From Leuctra nigra (lineage: Eukaryota; Arthropoda; Insecta; Plecoptera; Leuctridae), in NCBI GenBank assembly GCA_934045905.1, contig OW203770.1, positions 5,332,001 through 5,396,000 on the forward strand: 64,000 nt of DNA, in the 5' to 3' direction. The position numbers were made by a program, and so were the translations under genes. Position 1 is the stretch's first letter; each line of letters starts with the position of its first letter. A model generated the notes under the pieces. The model made no database searches. It was not told the origin of the DNA and worked only from the letters and a program-made list of their open reading frames with translations. This document shows, piece after piece, positions 1 to 10,182 of this stretch.

Positions 1-281
1 TCTTGACCATCATCTTATCTTCAATTACAGTACAAAGATATACAATATGTAGATCTTGAATCAACTTAAAGTTCATTTGATGAATTGAAACATGACAGGC
101 AAATATGTTTAGTAATTGGCTGATTTAAGTTAATAGGGCTGACGACTAAAGCCTGGTAGGGCAAGGTCACCTTTAGGTTCTCTTGCTGGGGGGGGGGGGG
201 GGGGGGATGGGGGAGGGGATATCACTTGACGATTTAATGAAACATAACTTCAATGTATAAGGATAGAGGTGTGTCATATTA
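1..281. other. Non-coding start of window with G19 tract
   Basis: No gene is seen. The stretch is AT-rich and holds an uninterrupted run of about 19 G at 188-206. Any remaining exons of the minus-strand GluCl-like gene would lie further left, outside the window. Confidence 0.6.
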
Positions 282-695
282 TATTTATTGTCAAGGCTGC
301 TGAAGGAATCCGTTTGTGGAACGGCTTGCCGGGTTGTGTCCTCCAGCCAATGCCGGGAAATGCTAGGGAGTTGAGGGTCAGACTCAGGCTCTGATACGGC
401 GGTGATACTTATACTTATCTATAAGTAAAAGTTATCTTATAGATATAAGTTATCCATATTTGACCACTGAGTATTTTACCAGTATATATATTTTAATATT
501 GAGACTAAAACATAATTTAATGTGCTTATGACTAACATATTATGTTTTAATGTGTTTTTAATATGTTTTTTAGTGTGTTATAGAGTATATTGGACAACGC
601 AACATCCGGACAAGAGACACTGTTTTATATTTCTTATATATTTATTGTCCTTATATTGTCCAAAGTTGTGAAATGTAATAAATAAATAAAAAAAA
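282..695 (+). mobile_element. Non-LTR retrotransposon 3' tail (ORF2 C-terminus plus 3' UTR)
   Basis: The frame around 304-394 reads GIRLWNGLPGCVLQ and ends at TGA 392-394. The R-x-WN-x-LP signature close to a stop is typical of the last residues of jockey/CR1-type ORF2 proteins; this is family knowledge, not an alignment. About 300 bases of AT-rich sequence follow, ending in AATAAATAAATA and an A-rich tail near 680-705, as expected for a 5'-truncated insertion. The upstream polymerase is absent, so it is a dead fragment. The clade is not determined. Confidence 0.5.
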
Positions 696-1651
696 ATAAT
701 AAAAAAATGACATACCCGAAATAGCGCTCGCGTAAAATCAGCATGCCAAGAGTTGAATCATGAAATCATAAGATATTAATTTTATTTTTAAATTTCGGCA
801 TTGAAAATTAAAGTGATAAAATAAGATCAAAATACGATAATTCAAAAAATAAAATTTGAAAATGAAACAATACTTAAAGAAAAACAGTAGTCACTGGGCA
901 GAAATTACTCTACACAAAATGCACAAACTCGATGCGTCAAGAGAAAAGGGATCTTGTTGCAATGGGTCCGGTTTCCAGATCGCTAATCACAGTAGTAATG
1001 GGTATACAAACTATTTTAAATTTTGTAAAACAAAAAGCAGCGGTTTAAGCCAGTAGGAAACCAATTAAAATATTCGCAATATAAAATTAATTAAAACAGA
1101 AATCTCATTTTGCACCATAAGTACACTTTTCTCAGTGTACACAATCGTTCCATTTGAATTTTACCGCGCTATTACTCTCAGATATTGATTGTTCGATCTT
1201 CGGTTTCCCCCCGCGTCTGGCCTTCCACCACCCCCCGTAACCACCCTGTGACAAACGAACTCCTCGCACTGATGCGGCCCTGATATCCAGCTTAAGCTGT
1301 TGGCTTGGAGATCTCCAAACTGCTAAACTGCTGCTGCTGATTCCACCACCAGCTTCTGCTCATATCAAATGTGCATATCGTTGTACATGTTTTAACTTCT
1401 CCAATGCTTCTTCCAGATAGAAGATAATTTTATTGTACATTAACATTATATTCTTGATTATAAATCCTAATGAATCCGGTCATTTCATTATGTCAAAAGG
1501 CTCCATTTAATTATTTTGATCAATAAATTCATCAGAATAGGTATTCAGACAAGCTGATAAGATAAGTATTTTGAACTATAGAAGCTTTAAAAGTGATTAT
1601 TATATTGTTCGATCGGCAGTAGTAGCGTCACTAATTACTAATTAGTATACT
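696..1651. other. AT-rich non-coding stretch
   Basis: No gene recognised. A somewhat more GC-rich patch at 1190-1370 was read on both strands and gave no family match. Fragments near 1020-1080 recur at 4505-4560 (AAAACAAAAAGCAGCGGTT-like), so part of this is dispersed repeat. Confidence 0.5.
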
Positions 1652-1790
1652 GGGGGCTAGTCTTTCAATACTCTGTTAACTTTTAAACGGTTGATTAGGA
1701 CTTTATTGTCATGGCAAATAAACAATGGCATTCCTATAATATAATTATACTACTGTGTAGCAGAGTAGGTATTGAAAAACTGGACCTAAA
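1652..1790. mobile_element. MITE, PIF/Harbinger-like family A (diverged copy)
   Basis: Left end GGCTAGTCTTTCAATACTC and right end GTATTGAAAAACTGGACC are imperfect inverted repeats, about 140 bp apart. The interior TATTGTCATGG is shared with 24623-24755, the better-preserved copy with TAA duplications; a related piece lies at 34920-35110. Non-coding. Confidence 0.55.
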
Positions 1791-2008
1791 TACTATAGGT
1801 AAGGTAGTTGAAATCACTGTAGAACTATACTATCTAGGTACTATACTAAACTATGTTGAACTACCATGTAGTTGAAGGTATGGATGGCTTGGTGGGAAGG
1901 AGGTGGACAAAGTGCAAGAACAATACCTATGTGATTTCTACTATGGGGAAATTCCAAACCAAGCATACAAAATGTTGAAATATGAGGGTACGACTCTGAT
2001 TTTGTTCA

Positions 2009-2932
2009 TATCTAGTGGAGCGGTCGCTCCACCCAGCCAAGTCGTACTGTACGCTCACACTCACTCAACATACCGTAAATGCATAATAAACTGAGGAGCA
2101 GACCAAACACTTTTACTGTAAGCAACAACATGGCATTTTCGGCCTACTGGATCGTAAAATTGGAAAATCTCACATTATTGCAAAATATCTTAATTTCGAG
2201 CTTTGGCCCACCCAACCCCATATTCCAAATTTCGGAACAACAGGTTATGCCTTTCGCAAGCTAGAGGGCCGTGAAAACAGTGAAATTACATCACTTTTAA
2301 AAGGTATCTGATTCAGATATCAGAAAACACCGCAATCACCGCCACAGCCTAAACGGCTGAACCGATCGATCTTAAATTTTTACCACATGTGCACTTTTGG
2401 CGTCTGAGGTGCCTTTTTATAAAACCAACCGGAAGCCGCCATTTTGAAACCGGAAGTGACGTCATATCTCGAAAACGGCTACATCGATCGGAATGAAACC
2501 AACGCCAAATGATTCAGATGGTCATCTATATGAAATATCAATAGTCAAAAAGGAAATGTACTATTACCGAAACCGGAAATGGCGTCATAAAAATGAAGAA
2601 TTAGACTTAAATCACCTCTTACTACAATAACTACATATTCAGAAGGCTTATAATGATACATAACATTTATAGAAATAAATTCTAGGTGGCATTTATTTCT
2701 TCCGCCATTTTGAAAACCGGAAGTGATGCTATATCTCGAAAACAGCTGGGCCAATTGGAATGATGCTTTCGCAATTCTTCATGGAATATCATCTTAAGCA
2801 TATATTTAGCACCAAACACAATTATTCGTAGTAACCAATTCGGAAATAGCGTATTTTTTTTAAGGAATAAGTCATTGTTGCTCCAATATGTGTTACAAGT
2901 TGTGTAAATAAACTAAAAAAATTAGTGATATT
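2009..2932 (+). repeat. Composite foldback repeat, left arm (copy 1)
   Basis: Begins with ATCTAGTGGAGCGGTCGCTC, whose GTGGAGCG/CGCTCCAC forms a short hairpin. It continues through a conserved ~400-bp head and then ~267-bp units: GCCGCCATTTTG at 2435 recurs as CCGCCATTTTG at 2702. ACCGGAAGTGACGTCA lies at 2449-2464. The second CRE of the unit is mutated to GGCGTCA near 2580. It joins directly to the foldback at 2933. Related copies begin at 12411, 32124 and 63004, and inverted at 34613. Short open frames here are not proteins. Confidence 0.85.
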
Positions 2933-3326
2933 CCCATAATAAAACACTCCGTGTAAAAATACCAGCCAAGTCTCTTCAACTATAAAAAAATATAAGAAAT
3001 CTAAAAATTCAGCACTGAAAAGTAGTGATATCAAAAAATGGGCCAAGTCAAAACTTAATTCGAAAAACCAAAATATACTTGGCGCATCGTTTTTAAGGGC
3101 ATTATAAGTATATTATATATATTTAGGTACATTTGATTTTTGCATATGCTTCTTTACTATTTATATACACGATTCGCCAAGTGTATTTTGGTTTTTCAAA
3201 TTATTTTTTGACTTGGCCCATTTTTTGATATCACTACTTTTCAGTGCTGAATGTTTAGATTTCTTATATTTTTTTATAGTTGAAGAGACTTGGCTGGTAT
3301 TTTTACACGGAGTGTTTTTTATGGGG
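2933..3326. mobile_element. Foldback MITE (CACTCCGTG family), copy 1
   Basis: Two arms of about 145 bp are inverted copies. The left arm starts CCCATAATAAAACACTCCGT and the right arm ends ACACGGAGTGTTTTTTATGG. A loop of about 100 bp separates them (near 3085-3175). The arms contain CCAAGTCTCTTCAACT and TACTTGGCGCATCG. Related copies lie at 13826, 31359, 33054, 51150 and 63934, with half copies at 33455 and 43150. Confidence 0.85.
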
Positions 3327-3529
3327 ATTTGGTATACCTACATGTTAGGAAGCCGAAATAAACACATGACTCTTTCAGTGTTTTCCATATTTTGAACGGG
3401 GTCCGAGAAACGGGCCCCTCAAAAAGCCATTTTCAGGTGGGTCTGCCTTCTTAAAGAATTGTATTTTTATTACAGTTAGTGATGATAGACGTCATTTTTT
3501 TAAGAAATGAAGATCTTAAAATCAATAAT

Positions 3530-4250
3530 GTTATTATAAATTTATGTGGGCACAAAAATGAAAAAAGTGTGGAGGATTCCCAAATTTGTCCTTAAAACAA
3601 CCCCCCCCCCCCCCCCCCCCCCAAAACGTATTTTATTTTCGATATTTAAAAAAAAACGTGTACCTTTATTGTGGAAAGTTGTAGAGTATGGTAACTTTCA
3701 CGGTATGGATGTTATGCGGTATAATGTAAAAATTGTACTAGGTTTTTGCATTATTTCACTACCTATTATAATAGTAGATCGATCATGAGCCAACCGAACA
3801 ATACCATTCCCATCCTACCACGGAATGTTTGAAAACTGTTTTGGGTACCTCCAAAGTACGCACATTACACTTTGACTTGTTTGGCATCCGTGCGTTGAAG
3901 GGGGGGGGGGGGGGGGGAGAGAGTATTTTGCCTTTTTCAGACAGGTATTATTTTATTGTGGGACAACGGTGCAAGATAAGTTCAATTAGCTTCCATATTG
4001 GAAAATGGCATTACATTTGTAAGTAAATTCATGTGTTTTAATAGGGCAAAACACTTCAATGAAAATTTTGGAAATTTTGGAAATCATGGGGAAATAACCC
4101 CAAATGGCTTTTATGGTATAGAGAGTCAATCGATCCGCATTTAGTTGTTAGTGAATATAAAATAAAGTTTAAGTTCTAATATCTCCGAAAATATGAAAGC
4201 ATTTATGGTGGTGGTGCCAATCGAAAGCACAAATTGAGCACTAATAAGCA
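3530..4250 (+). repeat. Dispersed repeat family B with C22 and G18 tracts
   Basis: Shares GGTTTTGGGTACCTC-like text, TACGCACATTACACTTT and TAGTCAATCGATTCG-like text, in the same order, with 60950-61400. It holds 22 C at 3601-3622 and 18 G at 3900-3917. Open frames across it are short and differ between copies, so it is treated as non-coding. Family not identified. Confidence 0.6.
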
Positions 4251-4295
4251 GACAAACCCCCACCCCTGCCAAACTTCATGGACCTGACTGACTAA

Positions 4296-4486
4296 AGGCC
4301 CATTTATACGGTGCAATTTCTTGTACAACTTCTGTAACTCACTTCTGTGTCACACTTCTTGAATGGAAATTAGAACATGTTTTAAGTTCAGTGACAGAAA
4401 ATTGCGTCGTGTAAATACAAAATTGTATGAAAAATGAGAATGTGACACAGAAGTTGATCAAGAAATTGCACCGTGTAAATGGAGCT
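4296..4486. mobile_element. MITE, PIF/Harbinger-like, TAA duplication
   Basis: Ends AGGCCCATTTATACGGTGCA and TGCACCGTGTAAATGGAGCT are inverted repeats of about 28 bp with few mismatches, extending inward to CAATTTCTTG. TAA flanks both sides (4293-4295 and 4487-4489), matching the 3-bp TWA duplication of PIF/Harbinger. 191 bp, non-coding. Confidence 0.7.
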
Positions 4487-4674
4487 TAAAACACATTAAT
4501 TAAAACTATTTTAAATTTTATAAAACAAAAAGCAGCGGTTCAAAGCAATAGGAAACCAAGTAAAATAATCGCAATAAAATTATATAAAATGAAAATCTCA
4601 TTTTGCACAATAAGATCACATCTCAAGACAAGACTGCATTATGATTGTCACACATACAGTCTGTTTTTTTACTG

Positions 4675-4816
4675 TATGAACTCTCACCAGATGGAGCCAC
4701 AGTCAGTTGTTCTGCTAGGCCGAGAAAGACTTCATTGCGCGCTCACCTTGCAATGTTGTCTTTCTCGGCCTAACAGAACAACTGACGGTGTCTCGGTCTG
4801 TAGAGAGTTCATACAT
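4675..4816. repeat. Foldback hairpin
   Basis: CAGTTGTTCTGCTAGGCCGA, continuing GAAAGAC, pairs with GTCTTTCTCGGCCTAACAGA, continuing ACAACTG. The outer part pairs ATGAACTCTC with GAGAGTTCAT. The loop is about 25 nt (TTCATTGCGCGC...). It lies 50 bp downstream, in gene direction, of the Cys-loop exon's donor, so it is intronic in the GluCl-like gene. Part of the stem (GGCCGAGAAAGA) recurs as the terminus of the element at 55012. Confidence 0.7.
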
Positions 4817-4865
4817 AGGGAAAACGAACTGTACCTAGACGTATTATGTTTATGCAGATACTCAC

Positions 4866-4948
4866 AGCTCGCTATGCGCAATGTGCACACTTGTCGATCC
4901 AGAGGGAAGAGTTTCAAATTCATTGGACACGTCATCGTCAAGGAAAGT
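4866..4948 (-). CDS. GluCl-like channel, Cys-loop exon
   Basis: Part of a minus-strand ligand-gated chloride channel gene. The exon encodes the Cys-loop: LSLTMTCPMNLKLFPLDRQV followed by CTLRIAS. The two cysteines are 13 residues apart and enclose the FPLD core expected in pentameric ligand-gated channels; CPMNLK and LDRQ match arthropod glutamate-gated chloride channels best. Acceptor TTCTTGTCAG precedes it (phase 2 in; AG from the previous exon plus A makes Arg). Donor T|GTGAGT follows (phase 1 out; the family usually has Tyr here). Length 83 bp agrees with both phases. The next exon (loop F and pre-M1) was not found in the window and presumably lies left of base 1. Confidence 0.9.
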
Positions 4949-6224
4949 CTGACAAGAACAGAAAGAATTGCATTGTTTGTGCTGCTATAAAAACAGTAAA
5001 TACACATTATTTAATAATTATCTAGATTTATTAAAAAATATAAAAAATTACCTAGATTTATTACCTAAATGTATAATATAATTGTAGCATATACCTAGAT
5101 ATTAATTTGTCTTCATTTCAATGCTATTACTTATATACTAGGTTACTAGATTTAGTTCAAGTAACCTTTCCACACACTCCACTAAATGGTGTCAACCAGA
5201 GGAGTCCTTTCACTGTACCTCTTTCAAATGTATTGATGAATTCTGGAAATAAAACTGAACTGAACTGAACTATGATGATCTTCTTAAATGGGATTCAATA
5301 GAAATGTTAACGTCAGGGAGGCCCGGTTACTGTGAAACTCCATAATCAGAGGTACAAATTTACTATCTATGTGAACTTTTGGAGATAGATTAAAATTAAA
5401 CTGGATGATTTGTACAGAACTGGATTCCCACAAATAAGTGATACGTGATGGAGCCACTTCTGGCAAGATGGCTACTATCAGGTCCACATATTAATTTATT
5501 TGTTTTTACATTTCGTGTTTCCATAAAGCAGTGAAAAAACAAAACACAAATGAAATTGATATTTAGCTATAAATTTACTTTCTTGGCCATAACAAACAAC
5601 TATATCAACTTTTTGTATTTATATTTATGCAAATGCGCCCTTGATAGCCGCCATTTACCTAGTACCACAAAATCCACCAGAGGTCAGTTGTGTTCCTTAT
5701 TTTCTCGAATAGAGCACTGAATATCGATGGATTGTTTCATTATTATTTTCTTTATTTATTTTTAGATGTCTGGGTATAGAATTTGAATATCGATGGGTAT
5801 TCCAGTCTTAAAATGTATTTTAAACCTTCTCCCAAAATTTTTGGAACCAGGGTATCTTCCAATGCAAATTTATTCTTTCATCGGTACTCCGTAAGTTGAG
5901 AAATTGCTGTACCATTATTCTACCCTGCACAGCTGTCATTACTTATTTGATACAAAAAAAGCAATTTCATGTGTTATGACATTTTCGTCATTTCATGAAA
6001 TGTTGGTATAATTTGTATTAATATTACGCTTTGAGGACAAAATTATCGTCAGTTTAGAATACTTAAAGATTTATCTACAAAAAACTGTCAAAACTTGCTG
6101 AATTTTTAATAGAAATCCTGCCTAGACGTTTGTCGAAATGTATTTCCAATTAAGTTTTCGTATCATTAGTCATTCGCTTATTGATCCAGCACTAGTTACA
6201 GTCAAGCTGTAGTTGTTCGTATAC
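4949..6224 (-). other. GluCl-like intron between FFSNE and Cys-loop exons
   Basis: AT-rich, no gene and no recognisable transposon. Donor GTATAC lies at the upstream end (gene direction) and a pyrimidine-rich acceptor TTCTTTCTGTTCTTGTCAG at the other. Confidence 0.6.
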
Positions 6225-6378
6225 CTCTCACTGTAGAGAACTGCGCCCGAAGGGAAGATACGCATGTACGCGTTGGGCATGAGGACGTCATGGCGGTGGG
6301 CCTCCAACTCGTTCGAGAAGAAGGTATCGGGAGTCCAGATAGCGCTCCTGTCGGTGAGTGTAAGGTACTTCACATCGT
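6225..6378 (-). CDS. GluCl-like channel, extracellular-domain exon
   Basis: Reads KYLTLTDRSAIWTPDTFFSN, then ELEAHRHDVLMPNAYMRIFP and SGAVLYSER. FFSNE-x-E-x-H-x-H and MPN-x-Y-x-RIFP-x-G-x-VLYS are characteristic of insect glutamate-gated chloride channels in the beta-strands before the Cys-loop, and unlike RDL GABA receptor, histamine channel or pHCl sequences. Acceptor CATCTTTACAG (phase 1 in). Donor GAGAG|GTATAC (phase 2 out) fits the acceptor of the Cys-loop exon. 154 bp. The protein would be a plasma-membrane anion channel subunit gated by glutamate; many GluCls are targets of macrocyclic lactones (family knowledge). Arg or Ile usually sits where this copy has Glu before the last Arg, suggesting a diverged paralogue. 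Confidence 0.9.
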
Positions 6379-6402
6379 CTGTAAAGATGGCGGCTGTTAG
6401 TA

Positions 6403-7140
6403 CTAGAAAACGCTCTGTGTAACGGTAATCGGACCGTTTACCGACCGACAGATTACCGGCGGGCACATTACCGACAGACACATTACCGAAAATCATGGGG
6501 GGACACTTTACCGACGGACATTACCGAAATCTACCCGGACACTTTACCGACATTTTTTTTACTTTTTTGACAAAATTTTGTCAAAATTTTATGAAAGTTC
6601 CACAAATATTTTTTTCAAAATTTTGCAATTTTTTATTAACTTTTTACAAATATTTTTTTCAAAATTTTGCAAAAATTTTAGAAATTTTAGATGTAGCTTT
6701 CTTTTATTTTTTTAACATAAAAAAATGTAAAAATGTAATAAAACTTTGGCAAATTTTTTTAAAAAATATATGTGAATAATTTATAAAATTTTGTCAAAAT
6801 TTTGGAAAAATATTTGTAAATTATTTATAAAATTTCAAAATTTTGGAAAAAATATTTATGATTTTTTTTTATAAAATGTTGTAAAAATTGTAGAAAAAAT
6901 ATTTGAGAAAATGTTATAAAATGTTGTAAAATTTTTGGCATAATATTTAAGGACATTTTATAAAATTTTGGCAAAATTTTGTCAAAAATTTAAAAAAAAA
7001 ACGGTAAAGTGTCCGGGTAGATTTTGGTAATCTGTCCATCGGTAAAGTGGCCCCCCATGTTTTTCGGTAATGTGTCCGTTGGTAAACTGTCCCTCGGTAA
7101 ACTACCCTACAACCCTGTGTAACGCTTTGATCTGCGCTTT
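6403..7140 (-). repeat. CTAG-ended repeat terminus interrupted by a MULE-like element
   Basis: Left of the insertion, CTAGAAAACGCTCTGTGTAA plus CG matches the terminus seen at 38916 and 39323. The match resumes right of it with TGTGTAACGCTTTGATCTGC at 7117. The module therefore predates the element at 6425-7114. Lies in the GluCl-like gene between exons 9389-9495 and 6225-6378. Confidence 0.65.
6425..7114. mobile_element. MULE-like element with long inverted repeats
   Basis: 690 bp. Terminal regions of about 100-130 bp are inverted copies built from reiterated GGACA-NN-TTACCGA words; the inner shared part includes ATCTACCCGGACACTTTACC. The middle is AT-rich, with repeated CAAAATTTTGTCAAAATTTT. 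CTGTGTAACG at 6415-6424 is repeated exactly at 7115-7124. A 10-bp duplication with long inverted repeats suggests the Mutator superfamily, 9-10 bp being usual. No transposase. The outermost ~25 bp of the two ends match only loosely. Confidence 0.7.
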
Positions 7141-7369
7141 TGTTCGCAAGTGTAGACCTTGTAGATACTTGGTTGTAAGGGGAATAATAGGGAACTATCT
7201 CTAGTTGTAAAATTAATTAAAACCGTGAAATATTGAAAGTATACATGTCTAGGATGAAGGGAAGACAAACAAAACATTATTATCGTGGGATGAATAGTTT
7301 TGAAGTAATTGATGCAGAAGATTGATAGAAATCTAAGAATTTTAAAATATATTTACTTGTTTTAAAACA

Positions 7370-7565
7370 GTAATATCGGCATTGACGTCATGGGGCTCAG
7401 CATTGCCATAACAACAAAGTATTCACCATGGTAACACATTGTTGTGAATTTAGAAATGACATCAACAAGCATAGCTGTTTTTCCTGCCAAAATGTTATAT
7501 GATAATATATCAATTTGATATTTTATAAATAATGTTGATTTTTTCGGGTAAAAAGTGTTTGTCAT
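7370..7565. repeat. Diverged repeat related to 15790-15990
   Basis: Shares ACCATGGTAACACATTGTTG, AAATGACATCA and TTTTTCC-GCCAAAAT with the interior of the element at 15625-16046. Its ends are eroded. The frame across it is not conserved between the two copies. Confidence 0.5.
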
Positions 7566-7716
7566 TATAATTTGTGTTGATATTTATAAATTTGCAAACA
7601 AATGTAAGGAGACATCCTAATTATTGAGGGGTCACCAATGAATCATCAAACTAACATTTGCTCGCACAACGCAAGCCATAATTTCAATAATGTGTATACT
7701 TGAATTTCTGACAGTT

Positions 7717-7790
7717 GGAGCCTTTCTTATAATTTTCGATGATAGTCTAGGTAAAGTAAGTCTATCAACCAAAAATATAAGAAAGGCTCC
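7717..7790. repeat. Short hairpin with 15-bp perfect stem
   Basis: GGAGCCTTTCTTATA pairs perfectly with TATAAGAAAGGCTCC around a 44-nt loop. It lies in the large GluCl-like intron. No coding or transposon signature. Confidence 0.6.
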
Positions 7791-7940
7791 ATATAGCCAC
7801 TTTACCCCCGTTATATTTGAGCCGCTCATCAACCCATTGTTGGCGAAATGTAAGCTGCGTATCGAACTTCTGAAAATTAAAATATGTAATGTAGTATTAG
7901 TTTTCCGTTGATACATATTGATATCATAATTTATAATCAT

Positions 7941-9388
7941 TGATCAATTTAGTTAACAATCCAATATTAATTATTTTTAATCAATCAATTGTATAGGTAA
8001 CTGAAATGTGTTGTAAACGAGGACATCAGGAAAGAGTTGTTATGAGTAGAAAGATTGTGCTTGAAAATCATGACAGATTGTCAAAACAATAATATGATCT
8101 TGAACAGAATCCCGGAATGAATCATTAATACTCCGCTTAAGTACCTGGTTAAAAATACATTTCGGTATAATCTTCGGTTAGACTCTAGTACCAATTCTTA
8201 TAAACCAAAATATGAAGTTGTGAATGTGAAATAAGAATCATGGAAAATTACTTGCCATTTTTCGGTCGTTCAAGTTACTTATGCTACGGATAAAGAAGTT
8301 GACTTGAACAATTGTTGGTCCGTCTGTAATCATAGTAACAAGTGATATTATTATATTGTGGAGATGTAAACTCACCCAAGATGTTTCACCAAGAGAATTT
8401 CACTTTTCATGAGGAATTATTCAAAATTGATGCTAGTAGGAGGTAATTTATTGGATTTTGGCTTGGGGCTGGATTCGCTAGCCGCTAACATTATTAAATG
8501 TATTATTTTACATTTTGCATCGATGTTCCTCGTTGCAGACATATTTTTGGATACGATTGGAACAAAATAGGCGGACAAATTGTTGCGAAACTTTAATTAT
8601 AGAATAAAAAACAATCTCGGGGTTATTATTTGGTTTTCCTTTTTTTTTTTTTTTTTTTTTAAGTATTTTTTTTTTTTGTTAATGGAGCCTTACAAATATA
8701 ATTTTTGAAAAAGTTCCAATTAACGACAATGATGACTCTGGCATCAATGAAGAACACGCGTGTAAAATTCGACATCACTTGGTTGACGCGTTTGGTGAAA
8801 GGCTGTTTTGCAAACCGGGCAAAAATAATAATAAGAATAAATTCTCCCACTGATGGAACATGTTATCACTGATCAGTCACTCTCAAGTTGCTCCAACGGC
8901 CGATCACAATTGGCCAAACTACTGCACTCAAAGCGGCGAGGGAGCATTTTCTCAATCAATAAGTGATTCTTCAACTACCTAACTGTGTAATTTTTACCCA
9001 ATATTTTGTACCTTAAATTATGACGTTTTTGAAAATAAACATATATTCATTTCCACAATGTTTGAATTGCGTCACGTTTTAAAATTACAGACTTCCATGA
9101 GGGCTCATTTTCTTCATAAAGATGGGCGGACCTATAAGCTCAAATATATATATTTAATATTTATAGGCCTGAATAAGCTCAAATTTCGATAATGCATTCC
9201 TACTTCGACTGTCATTTATGTTTGCCTCGAAATTCCGGTACGTAATATATTTTTGTTGTCAACAAAAAATTGCAAAAGAGTAAAACCACAATATTTTACT
9301 ATAAAACAAATATTGACTGATTTTGTCAATAGATTTGAAACAAATGTAGGAAATTTTGGTAGACAGGGGATACTGTTTGTGTATTTAC
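7941..9388. other. GluCl-like intronic sequence, no exon seen
   Basis: AT-rich with a T-rich run at 8639-8687. This is where the exon for the RSI-x-KIDD to REQW-x-DERL part of the channel should lie. I read the minus strand and found no match. Confidence 0.5.
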
Positions 9389-9495
9389 CTGTATTGTTAA
9401 CACCTCCAGGCCGTATTCTGGAGTCATACCTCGTCTTGTCCAGAATAATATTCATGATATTCATCTCTTTCTCGCCTTTTAAGCTCCCATTTGTC
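9389..9495 (-). CDS. GluCl-like channel, N-terminal extracellular exon
   Basis: Reads TNGSLKGEKEMNIMNIILDK followed by TRYDSRIRPGGVNNT. The block I-x(6-8)-YD-x-RIRP-x-G is the diagnostic start of the ligand-binding domain in insect GluCl proteins. Acceptor TTCTCCCTCAG (phase 2 in) and donor ACAG|GTAAAT (phase 1 out); 107 bp fits both. Phase 2 matches the donor of the signal-peptide exon at 10130. The next exon in the family continues with about 45 residues that should precede the exon at 6378; the donor phase (1) also equals the acceptor phase at 6378. Confidence 0.85.
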
Positions 9496-10129
9496 CTGAG
9501 GGAGAAGTGAGAATTCCCGATTATATAGGGCAAAGGCCAACATTTTCATGGTTTGAAGGAATTTTGAATAAATATTCATAATATTTTATCAAAAGAAATT
9601 AACTGCATATTTCTGTAGTTAAGTAATTACAATTACCATCAGACCTAACATAAAATAATTTCTATACAAAAATGTTTGCGGTATACCTATTATAGGATGA
9701 CTTAGATTTTGTCTGAATAGATATAAAATTTTGAAACTCCCAATCAGAATGTAACAGATTAGTTATTTATATAATTTTTATTAATGTGTACCAATACGAA
9801 TTTATTTAAAAATCAGCAGCCATGTCTGCTCTTCATTAATTGTCCAGTTACACGTTGTACTGCAGTACTTCAGGATAATAGTACTGTAGAAAGTTCGCAC
9901 AATAACATTCGTTGATGATGTGTTATATACCTAAAGTAAAAATAATTCAATATATTATGCCGAATACTGCCAAGCTCACAAGTAAGTATCTACAAATTGT
10001 ACCTTCATAGACTAATTAGATCATACGTGTTATTAGGTACTATAATTTTCCTGAAATCGTATTTTTATAATCATCCTTGCAATATTAATAATATTTCAAA
10101 ATGTCTTATCATATCCATCAGTTTCTTAC

Positions 10130-10182
10130 CAATCGCAAAGTACGAGACAGAGACTGGCGACGAACCACAACCTTGAAGCCAT
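10130..10182 (-). CDS. GluCl-like channel, signal-peptide exon
   Basis: ATG at 10182 opens MASRLWFVASLCLVLCDW, a basic start followed by a hydrophobic core, as in a secretory signal peptide. The donor TG|GTAAGAAAC lies at 10129 and down. Phase 2 out fits the next exon at 9495 (TG plus G gives Trp). I chose this ATG because the frame is short, ends at a consensus donor, lies upstream on the same strand and supplies the missing leader. Attribution to the GluCl-like gene is inferred from position and phase. No clear TATA box is seen upstream (10183-10300). Confidence 0.65.
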
